A stretch of 44,284 nucleotides of DNA from CALVGQ01 sp964369385 (GTDB lineage Bacteria > Bacillota_I > Bacilli_A > Erysipelotrichales > Erysipelotrichaceae): contig CAYJEY010000019.1 of NCBI GenBank assembly GCA_964369385.1, positions 1-44,284 on the forward strand. Direction: 5' to 3'. This document shows, in pieces, positions 1-9,188 of this stretch. Below the pieces are notes generated by a model. That model was not told where the DNA came from and ran no database searches. It saw only the letters and a list, made by a program, of their open reading frames with translations. Within the stretch, counting starts at the first letter, position 1. Every line of letters begins with the position of its first letter. The translations under genes were made by a program, and so were the position numbers.

Positions 1-185
1 ACTCATACTTCAACAAGGGAAAATCCCTTGTAACTTCGGCTTTTGATCGGGCTGTCCGTTGACCCAGTATTTTAATACTCGCACTTGCGTACTGATCAAA
101 AATGCAAGAAAACTTGCCAAGTGAAGACTCACTTACTGAAATTATCAAGATTTACTCTCGATTAGCACCTATTTTTGACTGCAAG
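1..185 (-). ncRNA. Candidate structured leader RNA, leftward, runs off the window
   Basis: No credible coding frame is present. Read on the minus strand downstream of a promoter at 192-218, the region folds into several hairpins. Two 8-nt arms (TTTTGATC and GATCAAAA) enclose smaller stems, and a stem ACAAGGGA/TCCCTTGT lies near position 15-33. The order of short motifs (AGGTGC, AGAGTAA, later GCCGAAG) recalls the core of lysine riboswitches, but the GGCTGG and GAAAGGGG parts are not seen, so that identity is not supported. An rRNA-operon leader is equally possible. The gene it serves would lie left of the window. Confidence 0.35.
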
Positions 186-191
186 TATAGT

Positions 192-218
192 TTTATAACA
201 AATTGCTTTGAATGTCAA
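192..218 (-). promoter_or_regulatory. Sigma-A type promoter, leftward
   Basis: The minus strand shows a perfect -35 TTGACA (213-218) and TATAAA (192-197) at 15-bp spacing, with AT-rich DNA upstream of the -35. It would drive the structured leader at 1-185. The spacing is two bases short of optimum; a 16-bp alternative (ATAAAA) also exists. Confidence 0.5.
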
Positions 219-323
219 TGAAAAAGTGAATCATGAATAGAAGCAATAGAGTAAATATGTTATATATTTCAAAAATTGTAGTTGAAAATCTTTAAAATAA
301 GTATAAAAAGTAGAAATAGACTA

Positions 324-348
324 AGGTGAAACACCTCATTATTTTTTT
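324..348 (+). terminator. Weak possible terminator
   Basis: A 5-bp stem AGGTG/CACCT with an AAA loop is followed by CATTATTTTTTTA. The stem is short, so this could be chance. It would shield mutS from upstream rightward transcription. Confidence 0.25.
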
Positions 349-371
349 ATGTCGAAAATTCTAGAGTGTGA

Positions 372-394
372 TATAATTAAACAAATGTTGAGGT
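372..394 (+). promoter_or_regulatory. mutS -10 box and ribosome binding site
   Basis: A consensus TATAAT lies at 372-377, with no good -35 at standard spacing. A TTGAGGT Shine-Dalgarno at 389-394 precedes the mutS ATG at 402. The 220-401 stretch otherwise holds no gene. Confidence 0.5.
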
Positions 395-401
395 AATAGT
401 T

Positions 402-2918
402 ATGAAAAAATATACACCAATGATGATGCAATATCTTGAGGTAAAAGAAAATTATCAAGATGCCATCGTTTTTTATCGTTTGGGCGATTTTTATGAAATG
501 TTTTTTGATGATGCAAAGATCGCATCAGTGGAACTTGATTTAGTGTTAACTGGACGCAATGCTGGAGTTGAAGAACGTATTCCAATGTGTGGTGTTCCTC
601 ATCATGCAGCGAATAACTATATTCAAAAGCTTGTCGCAAGAGGTTATAAAGTCGCTATTGTAGAACAGTTAGAAGATGCTGGTTCGGCGCAAGGGATTGT
701 GAAACGTGATGTAATACAAGTAGTAACACCTGGGACAAGTATGGATGAAAACCTAGAGGCAAAGGCAAGTATTCATCTTGCATCAATTGTAGATTATGGT
801 TTTGGGTATGCTCTATCTATGATTGAGATGACCACAGGAATAACTTCAATAAAAAAGGTGGCTCATCAATTAACTAATCTTAGTCAAGTACTTTTAAAAA
901 ACAACATCAAAGAAGTTGTCGTAAATGAAGATATAGATGAAAAAGTATTAAACATGATTCGTAATCTAGGAAGAGTCACGATTTCATTTTGTGAGAATAG
1001 TCATGTGTTAAATGAGTATTTAACGCTATGCGATGAAATAAAACATGATGAAAACTGGATGAAAGCATATGGTTTAATGCTAAATTATTTAGTGGCAACA
1101 CAAAAAAGAATGATGAATCATCTTCAAGTAGTGGAAGTTGAAAATGAACATGATTTTGTTGCAATGGATTTCTCTACACAACAAAATTTAGAGTTAATTA
1201 CACCTTTACATACACAAGCTAAAGGAGATACATTGTGGACATTTTTAGATTGTTGTCAAAGTTCAATGGGGTCAAGATTAATGCGTAAATGGGTGGAAAA
1301 ACCACTTGTCAATAAGGCGTTAATTGAACAAAGATACGATCAAATTGATTATCTTATTAACAATTTCATGATTCGTGAGCAAGCAACTGAACATTTATCA
1401 AATGTATACGATTTAGAACGTTTGATTGCTCGAGTTGCCTATGGTTCAGCCAATGCAGTTGACTGTGTGAGATTGATTAAGACTTTAACACAAGTCCCAC
1501 ATTTAAAACAATTATTTCATAATTCAACCTACTTTAATAAAATAAGGGAAGTAGAAGCTTGCCAAGACTTATGTGAGTTAATATGTGATGCATTTGTTGA
1601 AGAACCACCAGTAAGTGTAAAAGATGGTGGAATATTTAAACAAGGATATAGTGCTCAACTAGATGAGTTGCAAGAGATATCAAAAAATGGAAAAGATTGG
1701 ATTTTGCGGTTAGAAGCAAAAGAAAAAGAGCGAACAGGAATCAAAACATTAAAAGTAGGATACAATCGTGTTTTTGGATATTATATAGAAGTTTCTAAAG
1801 GGGCAAGTGTACAAGTGAAAGATGAGTTCGGCTATGTTCGTAAACAAACACTAACAAATGCCGAGCGATATATTACACAAGAATTAAAAGAACAAGAAGA
1901 TGTGATATTACATGCTCAAGACCGTGCTATTCAAATGGAAACACAACTATTTATAGAATTATTGGAGCGTATTCGTGAGTATTGTCCACGACTTCAAAAA
2001 TTAGCAGCAGTACTTGCTGATTTAGATTGCATCTTAGCACTTGCGAGTGTTTCAGCAAATCAGGGCTATGTACGACCTACTTTCACAAGTGGAGAGATGA
2101 ATATTGAACAGGGAAAACATCCAATTCTTGCGGCAATGGAAAACACAAGATATGTAGCAAATGGATGTATCATGAACGATGAGCGAAATATGTTGTTGAT
2201 TACAGGACCCAACATGGGTGGTAAAAGTACATACATGCGCCAAGTAGCTTTAATTGTTATTCTTGCTCAAATGGGATGTTATGTGCCATGTAAAAAGTGT
2301 GAGATTCCAGTATTTGATAAGATATTTACTCGAATTGGTGCAAGTGATGACATTTTATCAGGAAAGTCAACATTCATGGTAGAGATGACCGAGGCGAATC
2401 TAGCACTTAGTCAGGCTACGAAAAATTCATTGATTCTATTTGATGAAATTGGACGAGGAACATCTACTTATGATGGGATGTCACTCGCACAGGCAATGAT
2501 TGAATACATCGTATCTTGTATTGGGGCAAAAACAATGTTTAGTACTCACTACCATGAGTTAACAACACTTGACGAGAGTTTACCATCACTTCAAAATGTA
2601 CATGTTGAAGTTCATGAAAAAAATGGGGATGTTACATTTATGTACCGCGTTAAAGAAGGAAAGGCAGATCGCTCTTATGGGATTAATGTGGCTAAACTTG
2701 CCCATCTGCCAGAGTGTGTGTTGGATAGAGCGAGTGAGCTATGTACACAATATGAAAGTAAGAAGCATGTTGTACAACAGTCACTTGGCATCATTGAAAT
2801 GGTAAAAGAACCACAAGGATATCGCCAAGTTGTAGATATGTTGATGGGAGTAGATGTAAATCAACTTACACCACTGCAGGCCTTGTCATTATTAGATGAA
2901 TTAAAGAAACAAATATAG
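402..2918 (+). CDS. mutS: DNA mismatch repair protein MutS
   Basis: MutS binds base mismatches and small loops and, with MutL, starts strand-specific repair. At 838 aa it is of normal family length. The N-terminal mismatch-binding domain carries GDFYEMF near residue 28-34, the Phe-X-Glu motif that stacks on the mismatch. The C-terminal ATPase has Walker A GPNMGGKST at 602-610, then DEIGRGTSTYDG and a STHYHEL motif. The ATG follows a TTGAGGT ribosome binding site. It is transcribed alone and ends at a strong terminator shared with the convergent kdgK. mutL lies about 2.2 kb away, separated from mutS by an unrelated leftward sugar-acid operon instead of adjoining it. Confidence 0.97.
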   Translation: MKKYTPMMMQYLEVKENYQDAIVFYRLGDFYEMFFDDAKIASVELDLVLTGRNAGVEERIPMCGVPHHAANNYIQKLVARGYKVAIVEQLEDAGSAQGIVKRDVIQVVTPGTSMDENLEAKASIHLASIVDYGFGYALSMIEMTTGITSIKKVAHQLTNLSQVLLKNNIKEVVVNEDIDEKVLNMIRNLGRVTISFCENSHVLNEYLTLCDEIKHDENWMKAYGLMLNYLVATQKRMMNHLQVVEVENEHDFVAMDFSTQQNLELITPLHTQAKGDTLWTFLDCCQSSMGSRLMRKWVEKPLVNKALIEQRYDQIDYLINNFMIREQATEHLSNVYDLERLIARVAYGSANAVDCVRLIKTLTQVPHLKQLFHNSTYFNKIREVEACQDLCELICDAFVEEPPVSVKDGGIFKQGYSAQLDELQEISKNGKDWILRLEAKEKERTGIKTLKVGYNRVFGYYIEVSKGASVQVKDEFGYVRKQTLTNAERYITQELKEQEDVILHAQDRAIQMETQLFIELLERIREYCPRLQKLAAVLADLDCILALASVSANQGYVRPTFTSGEMNIEQGKHPILAAMENTRYVANGCIMNDERNMLLITGPNMGGKSTYMRQVALIVILAQMGCYVPCKKCEIPVFDKIFTRIGASDDILSGKSTFMVEMTEANLALSQATKNSLILFDEIGRGTSTYDGMSLAQAMIEYIVSCIGAKTMFSTHYHELTTLDESLPSLQNVHVEVHEKNGDVTFMYRVKEGKADRSYGINVAKLAHLPECVLDRASELCTQYESKKHVVQQSLGIIEMVKEPQGYRQVVDMLMGVDVNQLTPLQALSLLDELKKQI

Positions 2919-2923
2919 ATATG

Positions 2924-2950
2924 AAAAAAACCAGAATTTTCTGGTTTTTT
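2924..2950. terminator. Bidirectional terminator between mutS and kdgK
   Basis: A-tract, CCAGAA/TTCTGG stem and T-tract form a near-perfect symmetric hairpin (AAAAAACCAGAA pairing with TTCTGGTTTTTT). It can end both the rightward mutS and the leftward eda-kdgK transcript. Confidence 0.9.
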
Positions 2951-2990
2951 CATGCAATCATTTATTTTAAAAAGTAATCGACTAATTGTC

Positions 2991-4007
2991 TTATCTTTGC
3001 ACACGTCCTGATGAGTCACCACCCATAAGTGCTTCAACTTCTTCTTTTGAAACAAGATTGAAATCACCCGGTATCGTGTGTTTTAGTGCAGAGGCACTTA
3101 CTGCAAATTCGAGTGCACTTTGTTTATCCAAAGTCAGTAATCCATGGATGATTCCTCCAGAGAAACTATCTCCACCACCAACACGATCAACGATTGGATT
3201 GATATCATAACGCTTCGATGTATAAAATTGTTGACCATCATACATCAATGCTTTCCAACCATTATGGTTAGCGCTATAACTTTCACGTAATGTAGAAACG
3301 ACAATTTCAAAGTTGAACTCTTCTCTCATTTGCTTAAAGATGTCATAATATCCCTCAGCATTCGTATCCCCTTTTTCTACATCAGCATTAGGCTTAAATC
3401 CCAAACAAAGCTCTGCATCCTCTTCGTTTCCAATGCAAACATCAACATATTGCATAAGAGGTTTCATAATGGATTGAGCTTTTTCTTTCGTCCATAATTT
3501 CTTGCGGAAGTTAAGGTCTACAGACACTTTTACATGATGCTTCTTAGCAGCAATAAGAGCGTGCTCCAGGGCAAGAGCAGCTTGATCGCTTAATGCAGGG
3601 GTAATCCCAGACCAGTGAAACCAATCTTTTCCACGCATGATTTCATCAAAGTTAAAGTCTTCTACACTTGCCTGTGATATTGAAGAGTGCGCTCGATCAT
3701 AGATAACTTTACTAGGGCGCATACTTGCCCCTGTTTCTAAAAAGTAAATACCAACACGATCTCCGCCACGGGCAACATACTGAGTATGTACACCATATTG
3801 ACGAAGCGCATTGATAGCAGATTGGCCAATTTCATGGGTAGGTAGCTTAGATACAAAGTAAGCATCATGACCGTAGTTAGATAAAGATACTGCTACATTT
3901 GCTTCTCCTCCACCATAAACGACATCAAAGCTATTACTTTGGACAAAGCGTTGATTCCCAGGTGTGGATAAACGAAGCATGATTTCTCCCATAGTGACAA
4001 TTTTCAT
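2991..4007 (-). CDS. kdgK: 2-keto-3-deoxygluconate kinase (PfkB family)
   Basis: A 338-aa PfkB/ribokinase-family sugar kinase. The N-terminus has the typical KIVTMGEIMLRL start and GGGEANVA substrate-binding segment. The C-terminal third has DRVGGGDSFSGG, which holds the catalytic Asp and anion hole. The start is placed at 4007 because ATG there follows AAGGAGAATT; an upstream in-frame extension would overlap the neighbouring gene by about 160 bp and looks unreal. It lies 13 bp downstream of a KDPG aldolase gene. That pairing gives the assignment: ATP-dependent phosphorylation of 2-keto-3-deoxygluconate to KDPG, which the neighbour then cleaves. Without the context, fructokinase would be the alternative. 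Confidence 0.87.
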   Translation of the reverse strand: MKIVTMGEIMLRLSTPGNQRFVQSNSFDVVYGGGEANVAVSLSNYGHDAYFVSKLPTHEIGQSAINALRQYGVHTQYVARGGDRVGIYFLETGASMRPSKVIYDRAHSSISQASVEDFNFDEIMRGKDWFHWSGITPALSDQAALALEHALIAAKKHHVKVSVDLNFRKKLWTKEKAQSIMKPLMQYVDVCIGNEEDAELCLGFKPNADVEKGDTNAEGYYDIFKQMREEFNFEIVVSTLRESYSANHNGWKALMYDGQQFYTSKRYDINPIVDRVGGGDSFSGGIIHGLLTLDKQSALEFAVSASALKHTIPGDFNLVSKEEVEALMGGDSSGRVQR

Positions 4008-4020
4008 AAAATAATTCTCC

Positions 4021-4980
4021 TTATTTTTTAATGAGGTGAACTCTAAATCCACCAAAGTCTTCATTGATATAAATGAATTGCAGCTCATTTTGTGCATTGT
4101 ATTGTGCACTAGCTTCATCAAAGGTGAAACCTTTAGATTCAAGTACACGCTTCGCACGATTTGGATAGGGTGTTGCAATAGCTAAATGGCCATGTGTACC
4201 ATAATGATAAGGCGCGTTTAATATTTCGATTGCATCACTTGAAAAGAAACCTTTTGGTGTTTCTCTTTTCTGGATGCCAAATAAGCGTGTAAACTGATCT
4301 GCAAGTGCACTTCCTTGATCACCGCTTGCATTTATTGCAACGTGTTCAAGTTTTAAATTAAGCATAGATTGAACTGCTTCTCGTGTGAGTTGTTCAATTT
4401 TCGCAAAATCTCCATCTTTCATGGCCTGGGCATCAATCATCCACGTTCCGCCACAGGCAACAATGCGATCAAAACTAAGGTAATCATGTAGATTTTGAGC
4501 ACTAACTCCACCGGTTGGCATGAACTTCATTTTAGTGTAGGGAGCCGCTAGAGCTTTAATCATTTTAATCCCGCCGAGTTGTTCAGCTGGAAAAAACTTT
4601 ACTGTATCAAGACCAAGCTCAATGGCCGCTTCAATATCACTAGCATTTGCACAACCAGGTAAGATAAGAACATTCTTCTCATGACAATACTTTACGATTT
4701 TAGGATTAAGACCTGGAGAAACAATAAATTTTGCACCTGCTTCAATAGCGTCGTCAACTTGGTTAGTAGTGAGAACTGTTCCAGCTCCTACTAGCATTTC
4801 AGGACATTCTTTTGATATGATGGCCATTGCTTCTTTTGCTGCATCTGTGCGAAAAGTGATTTCTGCTACTGGTAAGCCACCTGCAATAAGTGCTCTTGCC
4901 AAGGGTAAAGCATCTTTGGGGTTATCAATCTTAATAACTGGGACAATACCAATTTCACTGATTTGTTTAAGTAATTCCAT
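4021..4980 (-). CDS. eda: KDPG/KHG aldolase fused to a C-terminal VOC-like domain
   Basis: Residues 1-205 are a class I aldolase splitting 2-keto-3-deoxy-6-phosphogluconate into pyruvate and glyceraldehyde-3-phosphate. Visible motifs are the catalytic Glu40 in AEITFRT, GAGTVL at 65-70, SPGLN, Schiff-base Lys128 in VKFFPAE, phosphate-binding PTGG and GGTW. The usual enzyme stops near residue 205. This one continues for about 110 aa with a glyoxalase/VOC-like segment (His213 in LEHVAIN, His265 in GHLAIAT, His315 in VHLIKK). ATG follows GGGAG. It is first gene of the operon with kdgK. The role of the extra domain is unknown. A paralogue with the same architecture lies at 13684-14643. Confidence 0.88.
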   Translation of the reverse strand: MELLKQISEIGIVPVIKIDNPKDALPLARALIAGGLPVAEITFRTDAAKEAMAIISKECPEMLVGAGTVLTTNQVDDAIEAGAKFIVSPGLNPKIVKYCHEKNVLILPGCANASDIEAAIELGLDTVKFFPAEQLGGIKMIKALAAPYTKMKFMPTGGVSAQNLHDYLSFDRIVACGGTWMIDAQAMKDGDFAKIEQLTREAVQSMLNLKLEHVAINASGDQGSALADQFTRLFGIQKRETPKGFFSSDAIEILNAPYHYGTHGHLAIATPYPNRAKRVLESKGFTFDEASAQYNAQNELQFIYINEDFGGFRVHLIKK

Positions 4981-5015
4981 ATTTTTCTCCCTGTATTCTA
5001 CTTAATATATAAAAT

Positions 5016-5044
5016 ATTATACTTCTTTCGGAATTGAATGACCA
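5016..5044 (-). promoter_or_regulatory. Promoter of the eda-kdgK operon
   Basis: The minus strand has TATAAT (5016-5021) with TGGTCA (5039-5044) 17 bp upstream as a moderate -35. No obvious operator was seen. Confidence 0.5.
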
Positions 5045-5167
5045 TGAAAAATTAAAAAAAGAAAGGGATTTCAAGTTGATAGGAATTTTGTGGTATTTAA
5101 GTTAGAAAACTCAATTGAAAAACTCATGTTATAATAGAACTATTAAGAAGCAAGAAAGGGTTACAAT

Positions 5168-6994
5168 ATGGCAAAAATACATCGCATGAGCGAACATTTA
5201 TCAAATATGATTGCGGCGGGAGAAGTAGTTGAACGTCCGATGGGAATAGTTAAAGAATGTGTAGAAAATTCAATTGACGCAAAAGCTACACGTATAGAAG
5301 TATGGATTACACAAGGTGGTATTGAGGAAATAGAGATTATTGATAATGGTGTAGGTATGTCTTATGAGGATGCACAACTTGCATTTGAACGTCATGCCAC
5401 AAGTAAAATTAAAGATGTGCAAGACCTTTGGTCAATTTCAACACTTGGTTTTCGTGGTGAAGCACTGCCTTCCATTTCATCGGTTGCCAGTGTAGAACTA
5501 AGAACGAATGATGGTAGTGAGGCAACACGTGTAATTGTAGATTATGGTTCAATGAAAACAGTGGAGCCATTTGGTTGTGATCATGGAACGCAATTAATTA
5601 TAAGAGGGTTGTTTATGAAGACACCAGCTCGCTTAAAACATCTTAAGTCATCCCAGTATGAAACCTCAATGATTGTCGATGTGATGCAAAAATTTGCACT
5701 ATCACATCCAGAGATTGCGTTTCGACTCGTTGTGGATGGAAGGGAAACCTTTAAGACAAATGGGACAAACCAACTATTGGAGGTTATGTATGCAATTTAT
5801 GGAAAAGATGTAAGTCGAAATTGTGTAGAAATTAATAAATCAGACTATGATGCAAAATGTACTGGGCTTGCCGTACTTCCTCAAATTAATCGTGCCAATC
5901 GTAATTATATTACATTATTTATTAACCAAAGAATGGTACGTTCATATCGTCTTCAAAAATCAATTATTGAAGCTTATCGTGAATACATGCCAGAGCAGCG
6001 TTATCCTATCGTAATTATGCACATTGAACTAGATGAACAGTTGATTGATGTGAATGTGCATCCATCAAAGTGGGAAATTCGCTTATCGAAGGAACAACAA
6101 TTAAATCTACTTGTATATGAGGCAATGAAGGATGCTTTAGCTCAACATCATACTGCACCAGAAGTGTCATCAAAGAACATGAGTGAATTAGAAGTTGCGC
6201 CTGAGCATGTGGAACAAATTAAAATTGATTTCGCAAAGCCAGTGCAAGACTACATTGTACAAGAAGAGACACCAGTATATGAGTCTAGCATGATTGAAGT
6301 AAAAAAAGAAGAACCCCAAGTAGAGAATGAAATGCCCGCTAATATTGTTGAAGAAGTAAAAACAGAAGAAATTGAGTCAGTTACTCAGCAAGAAAATGTG
6401 AGTCAACCTAAGAAAAGATATCATTTTTTAGAATTAGAAGTCATCGGACAGTTGCATCGGAAATACATTTTAGCTTCTAGTCCAGAAGGATTAGTTATTC
6501 TTGATCAACACGCTGCTCAAGAAAGAGTGAATTATGAGCGATTCCAAAAGCTATTCGCAGGAAAAAAGGCAGAGACAATTGATTTGCTTATGCCACTTAC
6601 TTTAGATGTTCCGCTAGCTATCATTTCTAAAATAAACGAAATTAATCTTTTATTTGCAGAAATTGGGATTGAATTTGAGGTGTTTTCACAAAATAGTGTC
6701 ATCGTAAGATCAATTCCAATGTGGATGCAAGATTTGGAAGAAGAGGTATTCTTGAAAGATTGTTTAGATTTAGTTCAAGAAGAAAAATTAAGTAAGGTAT
6801 CTTTAAACAAAGATAAATTAGCGACGAAAGCATGTCATCGCTCTATTCGTTTTAATCGTACACTCACGATGGAAGAAATGCGACGAGTGATTGATGATTT
6901 AGAAACATGCATTCAACCATATCATTGCCCACATGGTCGTCCAGTAATGATTACAATGAGTGAGGCACAGTTAATAAAGGAGTTTAAGCGATGA
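5168..6994 (+). CDS. mutL: DNA mismatch repair protein MutL with endonuclease motif
   Basis: MutL couples MutS mismatch recognition to strand incision. The 608-aa protein starts with a GHKL ATPase domain (AAGEVVERP, DNGVGM, GFRGEAL). A low-complexity Glu/Val-rich linker spans about 360-415. The C-terminal dimerisation domain has DQHAAQERVNYE from Asp446, ACHRSIRF and CPHGRP. The DQHA(X)2E(X)4E motif marks the endonuclease-active class found in bacteria lacking MutH. TATAAT at 5130-5135 and AAGAAAGGG precede the ATG at 5168. Its last 4 bases overlap the miaA start (ATGA), implying translational coupling. Confidence 0.97.
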   Translation: MAKIHRMSEHLSNMIAAGEVVERPMGIVKECVENSIDAKATRIEVWITQGGIEEIEIIDNGVGMSYEDAQLAFERHATSKIKDVQDLWSISTLGFRGEALPSISSVASVELRTNDGSEATRVIVDYGSMKTVEPFGCDHGTQLIIRGLFMKTPARLKHLKSSQYETSMIVDVMQKFALSHPEIAFRLVVDGRETFKTNGTNQLLEVMYAIYGKDVSRNCVEINKSDYDAKCTGLAVLPQINRANRNYITLFINQRMVRSYRLQKSIIEAYREYMPEQRYPIVIMHIELDEQLIDVNVHPSKWEIRLSKEQQLNLLVYEAMKDALAQHHTAPEVSSKNMSELEVAPEHVEQIKIDFAKPVQDYIVQEETPVYESSMIEVKKEEPQVENEMPANIVEEVKTEEIESVTQQENVSQPKKRYHFLELEVIGQLHRKYILASSPEGLVILDQHAAQERVNYERFQKLFAGKKAETIDLLMPLTLDVPLAIISKINEINLLFAEIGIEFEVFSQNSVIVRSIPMWMQDLEEEVFLKDCLDLVQEEKLSKVSLNKDKLATKACHRSIRFNRTLTMEEMRRVIDDLETCIQPYHCPHGRPVMITMSEAQLIKEFKR

Positions 6995-7902
6995 AACAAG
7001 TTTTAGTCATTGTAGGACCAACGGCAGTAGGTAAAAGTGATTTGGGTATCGAATTGGCAAAGAAATATAATGGAGAAGTTATCAGTGGAGATTCTATTCA
7101 AGTTTATCGAGGCTTTAATATTGGGTCAGGAAAAGTCACCAAGGAAGAAAAGCAAGGGGTAAGCCATCACTTGATTGATATACTAGATGCAAAGGATACA
7201 TTTAGTGTTGCTGACTTTCAATATCGAGCTAGAGCGTCTATCGATGAAATTATATCCCGAGGGAAATTGCCTATTATTGTAGGGGGAACAGGGCTTTATA
7301 TTAAAGCCTGTTTATATGATTATTCATTTGCAAAACAACGTGTTGAATTTGATACAAGCATGTATGAAGACTTTGATAATGAAGTGCTGTATAATAAATT
7401 AAAAGAATTAGATGAGAAAGCATCTCAAAATATTCATCCAAATAACCGCAAAAGAGTATTGCGTGCTCTTGCGATTGCTGCATCAGGGACAAACAAGAGT
7501 GAGCGCGAGGCTACTCAGACTCATGAAATGATATATGATGCATTGATACTTGGATTGACTTGTGAAAGAGAGCGACTTCATGAGAGAATCAGTCTACGTG
7601 TAAATCGTATGGTGGATTTAGGGTTACTTGCAGAAATTGAAAAATTAATGAAGCAGGGAGTTGATTTTGAACACCAAGCAATGCAAGGAATTGGGTATCG
7701 AGAATGGAGAGAGTTTGTGGTAGGGACAGCTACAATGGAAGAAGTAAAAGAGGCTATCAAACTACATTCAAGACAATTTGCCAAGCGACAATACACATGG
7801 TTTAAGAATCAAATGCCAGTGACATGGATTGATATTGAAGCCCAAGATACGTTGTTGCAGGCAAGTGAAGATGTGCAACAATGGAGGAACAAAAATGAAT
7901 GA
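6991..7902 (+). CDS. miaA: tRNA dimethylallyltransferase MiaA
   Basis: Adds a dimethylallyl group to A37 of tRNAs that read UNN codons. The 303-aa protein has P-loop GPTAVGKSD at residues 9-17, SGDSIQVYRG, and GGTGLYIKA, followed by the family's QGIGYREW segment. It overlaps mutL by 4 bp at its start and tcdA by 8 bp at its end. The mutL-miaA pairing is common in bacteria. The expected C-terminal RQYTWFKNQ motif is present. Confidence 0.96.
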   Translation: MKQVLVIVGPTAVGKSDLGIELAKKYNGEVISGDSIQVYRGFNIGSGKVTKEEKQGVSHHLIDILDAKDTFSVADFQYRARASIDEIISRGKLPIIVGGTGLYIKACLYDYSFAKQRVEFDTSMYEDFDNEVLYNKLKELDEKASQNIHPNNRKRVLRALAIAASGTNKSEREATQTHEMIYDALILGLTCERERLHERISLRVNRMVDLGLLAEIEKLMKQGVDFEHQAMQGIGYREWREFVVGTATMEEVKEAIKLHSRQFAKRQYTWFKNQMPVTWIDIEAQDTLLQASEDVQQWRNKNE

Positions 7903-8617
7903 AGCATCAAAAAGATTAGAATATTTAATTGGCAATGACTCACTTAATAAACTGAATGAAGCGTGTGTTATGGTTGTCGGGGTAGGAGGAGTAGGTGGAT
8001 TTGCCGCAGAAGCATTGGCAAGATCATTTATCGGAAAACTCATCTTGATTGATATGGATACAGTTGCGCAAAGCAATTTAAATCGTCAAATTATTGCGTT
8101 AAATAGTACACTCAATAAAGATAAAGTGGAAGTAATGAAAGAGCGTATCCTACAAATTAATCCGCAATGTGAAGTCATCACGTATAAGTGTTTTTACAAT
8201 GAAGAAACTCATCATGTATTTGAACATAAAATTGATTATGTAGTAGATGCAATCGATATTTTATCAAGTAAAATGGATTTAATTGAACAGTGCTCACAAA
8301 GAGGAATCCCGATGATAAGCTCATTAGGTATGGGAAATCGTTTAGACCCAAGTCAAATTTGTGTAACAACGTTAGATAAAACAGCATATGACCCACTTGC
8401 TAAAGCGCTCCGCCAAATTGTAAAGAAACGACGATTCAATAAAAAAATACGTGTTGTTTATTCGAAAGAAATACCAATTAAGCAACACATTATTGAAAAT
8501 GAAGAAGGTGTTACACGAAAACAAGTAATCCCACCAAGTAGCAGTGCCTTTGTGCCAAGTGCAGCAGGGTTATTGTGCGCATCATATGTGGTAAGGAATT
8601 TAGTGAAAAATAAGTAG
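7895..8617 (+). CDS. tcdA: tRNA threonylcarbamoyladenosine dehydratase (TcdA/CsdL type)
   Basis: An E1-like ThiF/MoeB-fold protein of 240 aa. The nucleotide-binding motif GVGGVGG is at residues 29-35, followed by IDMDTVAQSNLNRQ, the usual Asp and Asn-Arg motifs of the family. It converts t6A37 of tRNA to the cyclic form using ATP. The start at 7895 follows GGAGG; longer in-frame starts lie inside miaA and have no ribosome binding site. Overlap with miaA, also a position-37 modification gene, supports the tRNA role. Other ThiF-family members (MoeB, ThiF) are less likely because the zinc-binding cysteine pairs are not evident. Confidence 0.9.
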   Translation: MNEASKRLEYLIGNDSLNKLNEACVMVVGVGGVGGFAAEALARSFIGKLILIDMDTVAQSNLNRQIIALNSTLNKDKVEVMKERILQINPQCEVITYKCFYNEETHHVFEHKIDYVVDAIDILSSKMDLIEQCSQRGIPMISSLGMGNRLDPSQICVTTLDKTAYDPLAKALRQIVKKRRFNKKIRVVYSKEIPIKQHIIENEEGVTRKQVIPPSSSAFVPSAAGLLCASYVVRNLVKNK

Positions 8618-8684
8618 TATTTTATGTAATGTATCTTAACAAATACAAACGTCTATGATAGACTAAGAAAGTTAGAGGTGGAGT

Positions 8685-9188
8685 ATGGAAAAGTCAATCG
8701 TTTTAGCAGCAGGTTGTTTCTGGGGAACGCAAGAATTTTATCGACGTGTAGATGGTGTGTTAACGACGAGAGTTGGATACGCACAAGGTCGTGTCGTAAA
8801 TCCAGTATATGAAGATGTTAAACGACAAACAACAGGACATACAGAAGTATGTGAAGTTGTGTTTGATGATTCAGTAGTTTCTTTGAAAGAAATATTGGAT
8901 TATTATTTTGATATCATTGATCCGACTTCATTAAATAAACAAGGTGGCGATATTGGAGAAAGCTATCGTACGGGAATTTATTCAAAAAACATAGAAGATT
9001 TAGAATTTGCGCGTGAAATGATTGCACAAATTGCTTCTAATTATGATTCCCCAATCGTTGTAGAGGTTCAACCTTTAGATGTATTTTATGATGCTGAAGA
9101 GTATCATCAAGATTACTTAGTGAAAAACCCTACAGGATACTGCCACATTGATTTTAGTAAGTTAAAAAAGGGAGGAAATAACAAATGA
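8685..9188 (+). CDS. msrA: Peptide methionine (S)-S-oxide reductase
   Basis: Reduces methionine-S-sulfoxide in proteins. The 167-aa protein has the catalytic GCFWG motif with nucleophile Cys11, the GYAQG segment typical of the family, and a possible resolving Cys153 in PTGYCHIDF. ATG follows GAGGTGG. The gene overlaps the next one by 4 bp, so the two are likely co-transcribed. No msrB is adjacent. Confidence 0.95.
   Translation: MEKSIVLAAGCFWGTQEFYRRVDGVLTTRVGYAQGRVVNPVYEDVKRQTTGHTEVCEVVFDDSVVSLKEILDYYFDIIDPTSLNKQGGDIGESYRTGIYSKNIEDLEFAREMIAQIASNYDSPIVVEVQPLDVFYDAEEYHQDYLVKNPTGYCHIDFSKLKKGGNNK

Noticed and set aside
1..185. Lysine riboswitch
   Set aside because: AGGTGC, AGAGTAA and GCCGAAG occur in order on the minus strand, but the GAAAGGGG and GGCTGG core parts are absent and spacing is long. 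Kept only as an unidentified structured leader.
4007..4178. Longer N-terminus for kdgK
   Set aside because: The in-frame extension lies inside the aldolase gene on the same strand and has no ribosome binding site; the ATG at 4007 has one and starts the PfkB fold.
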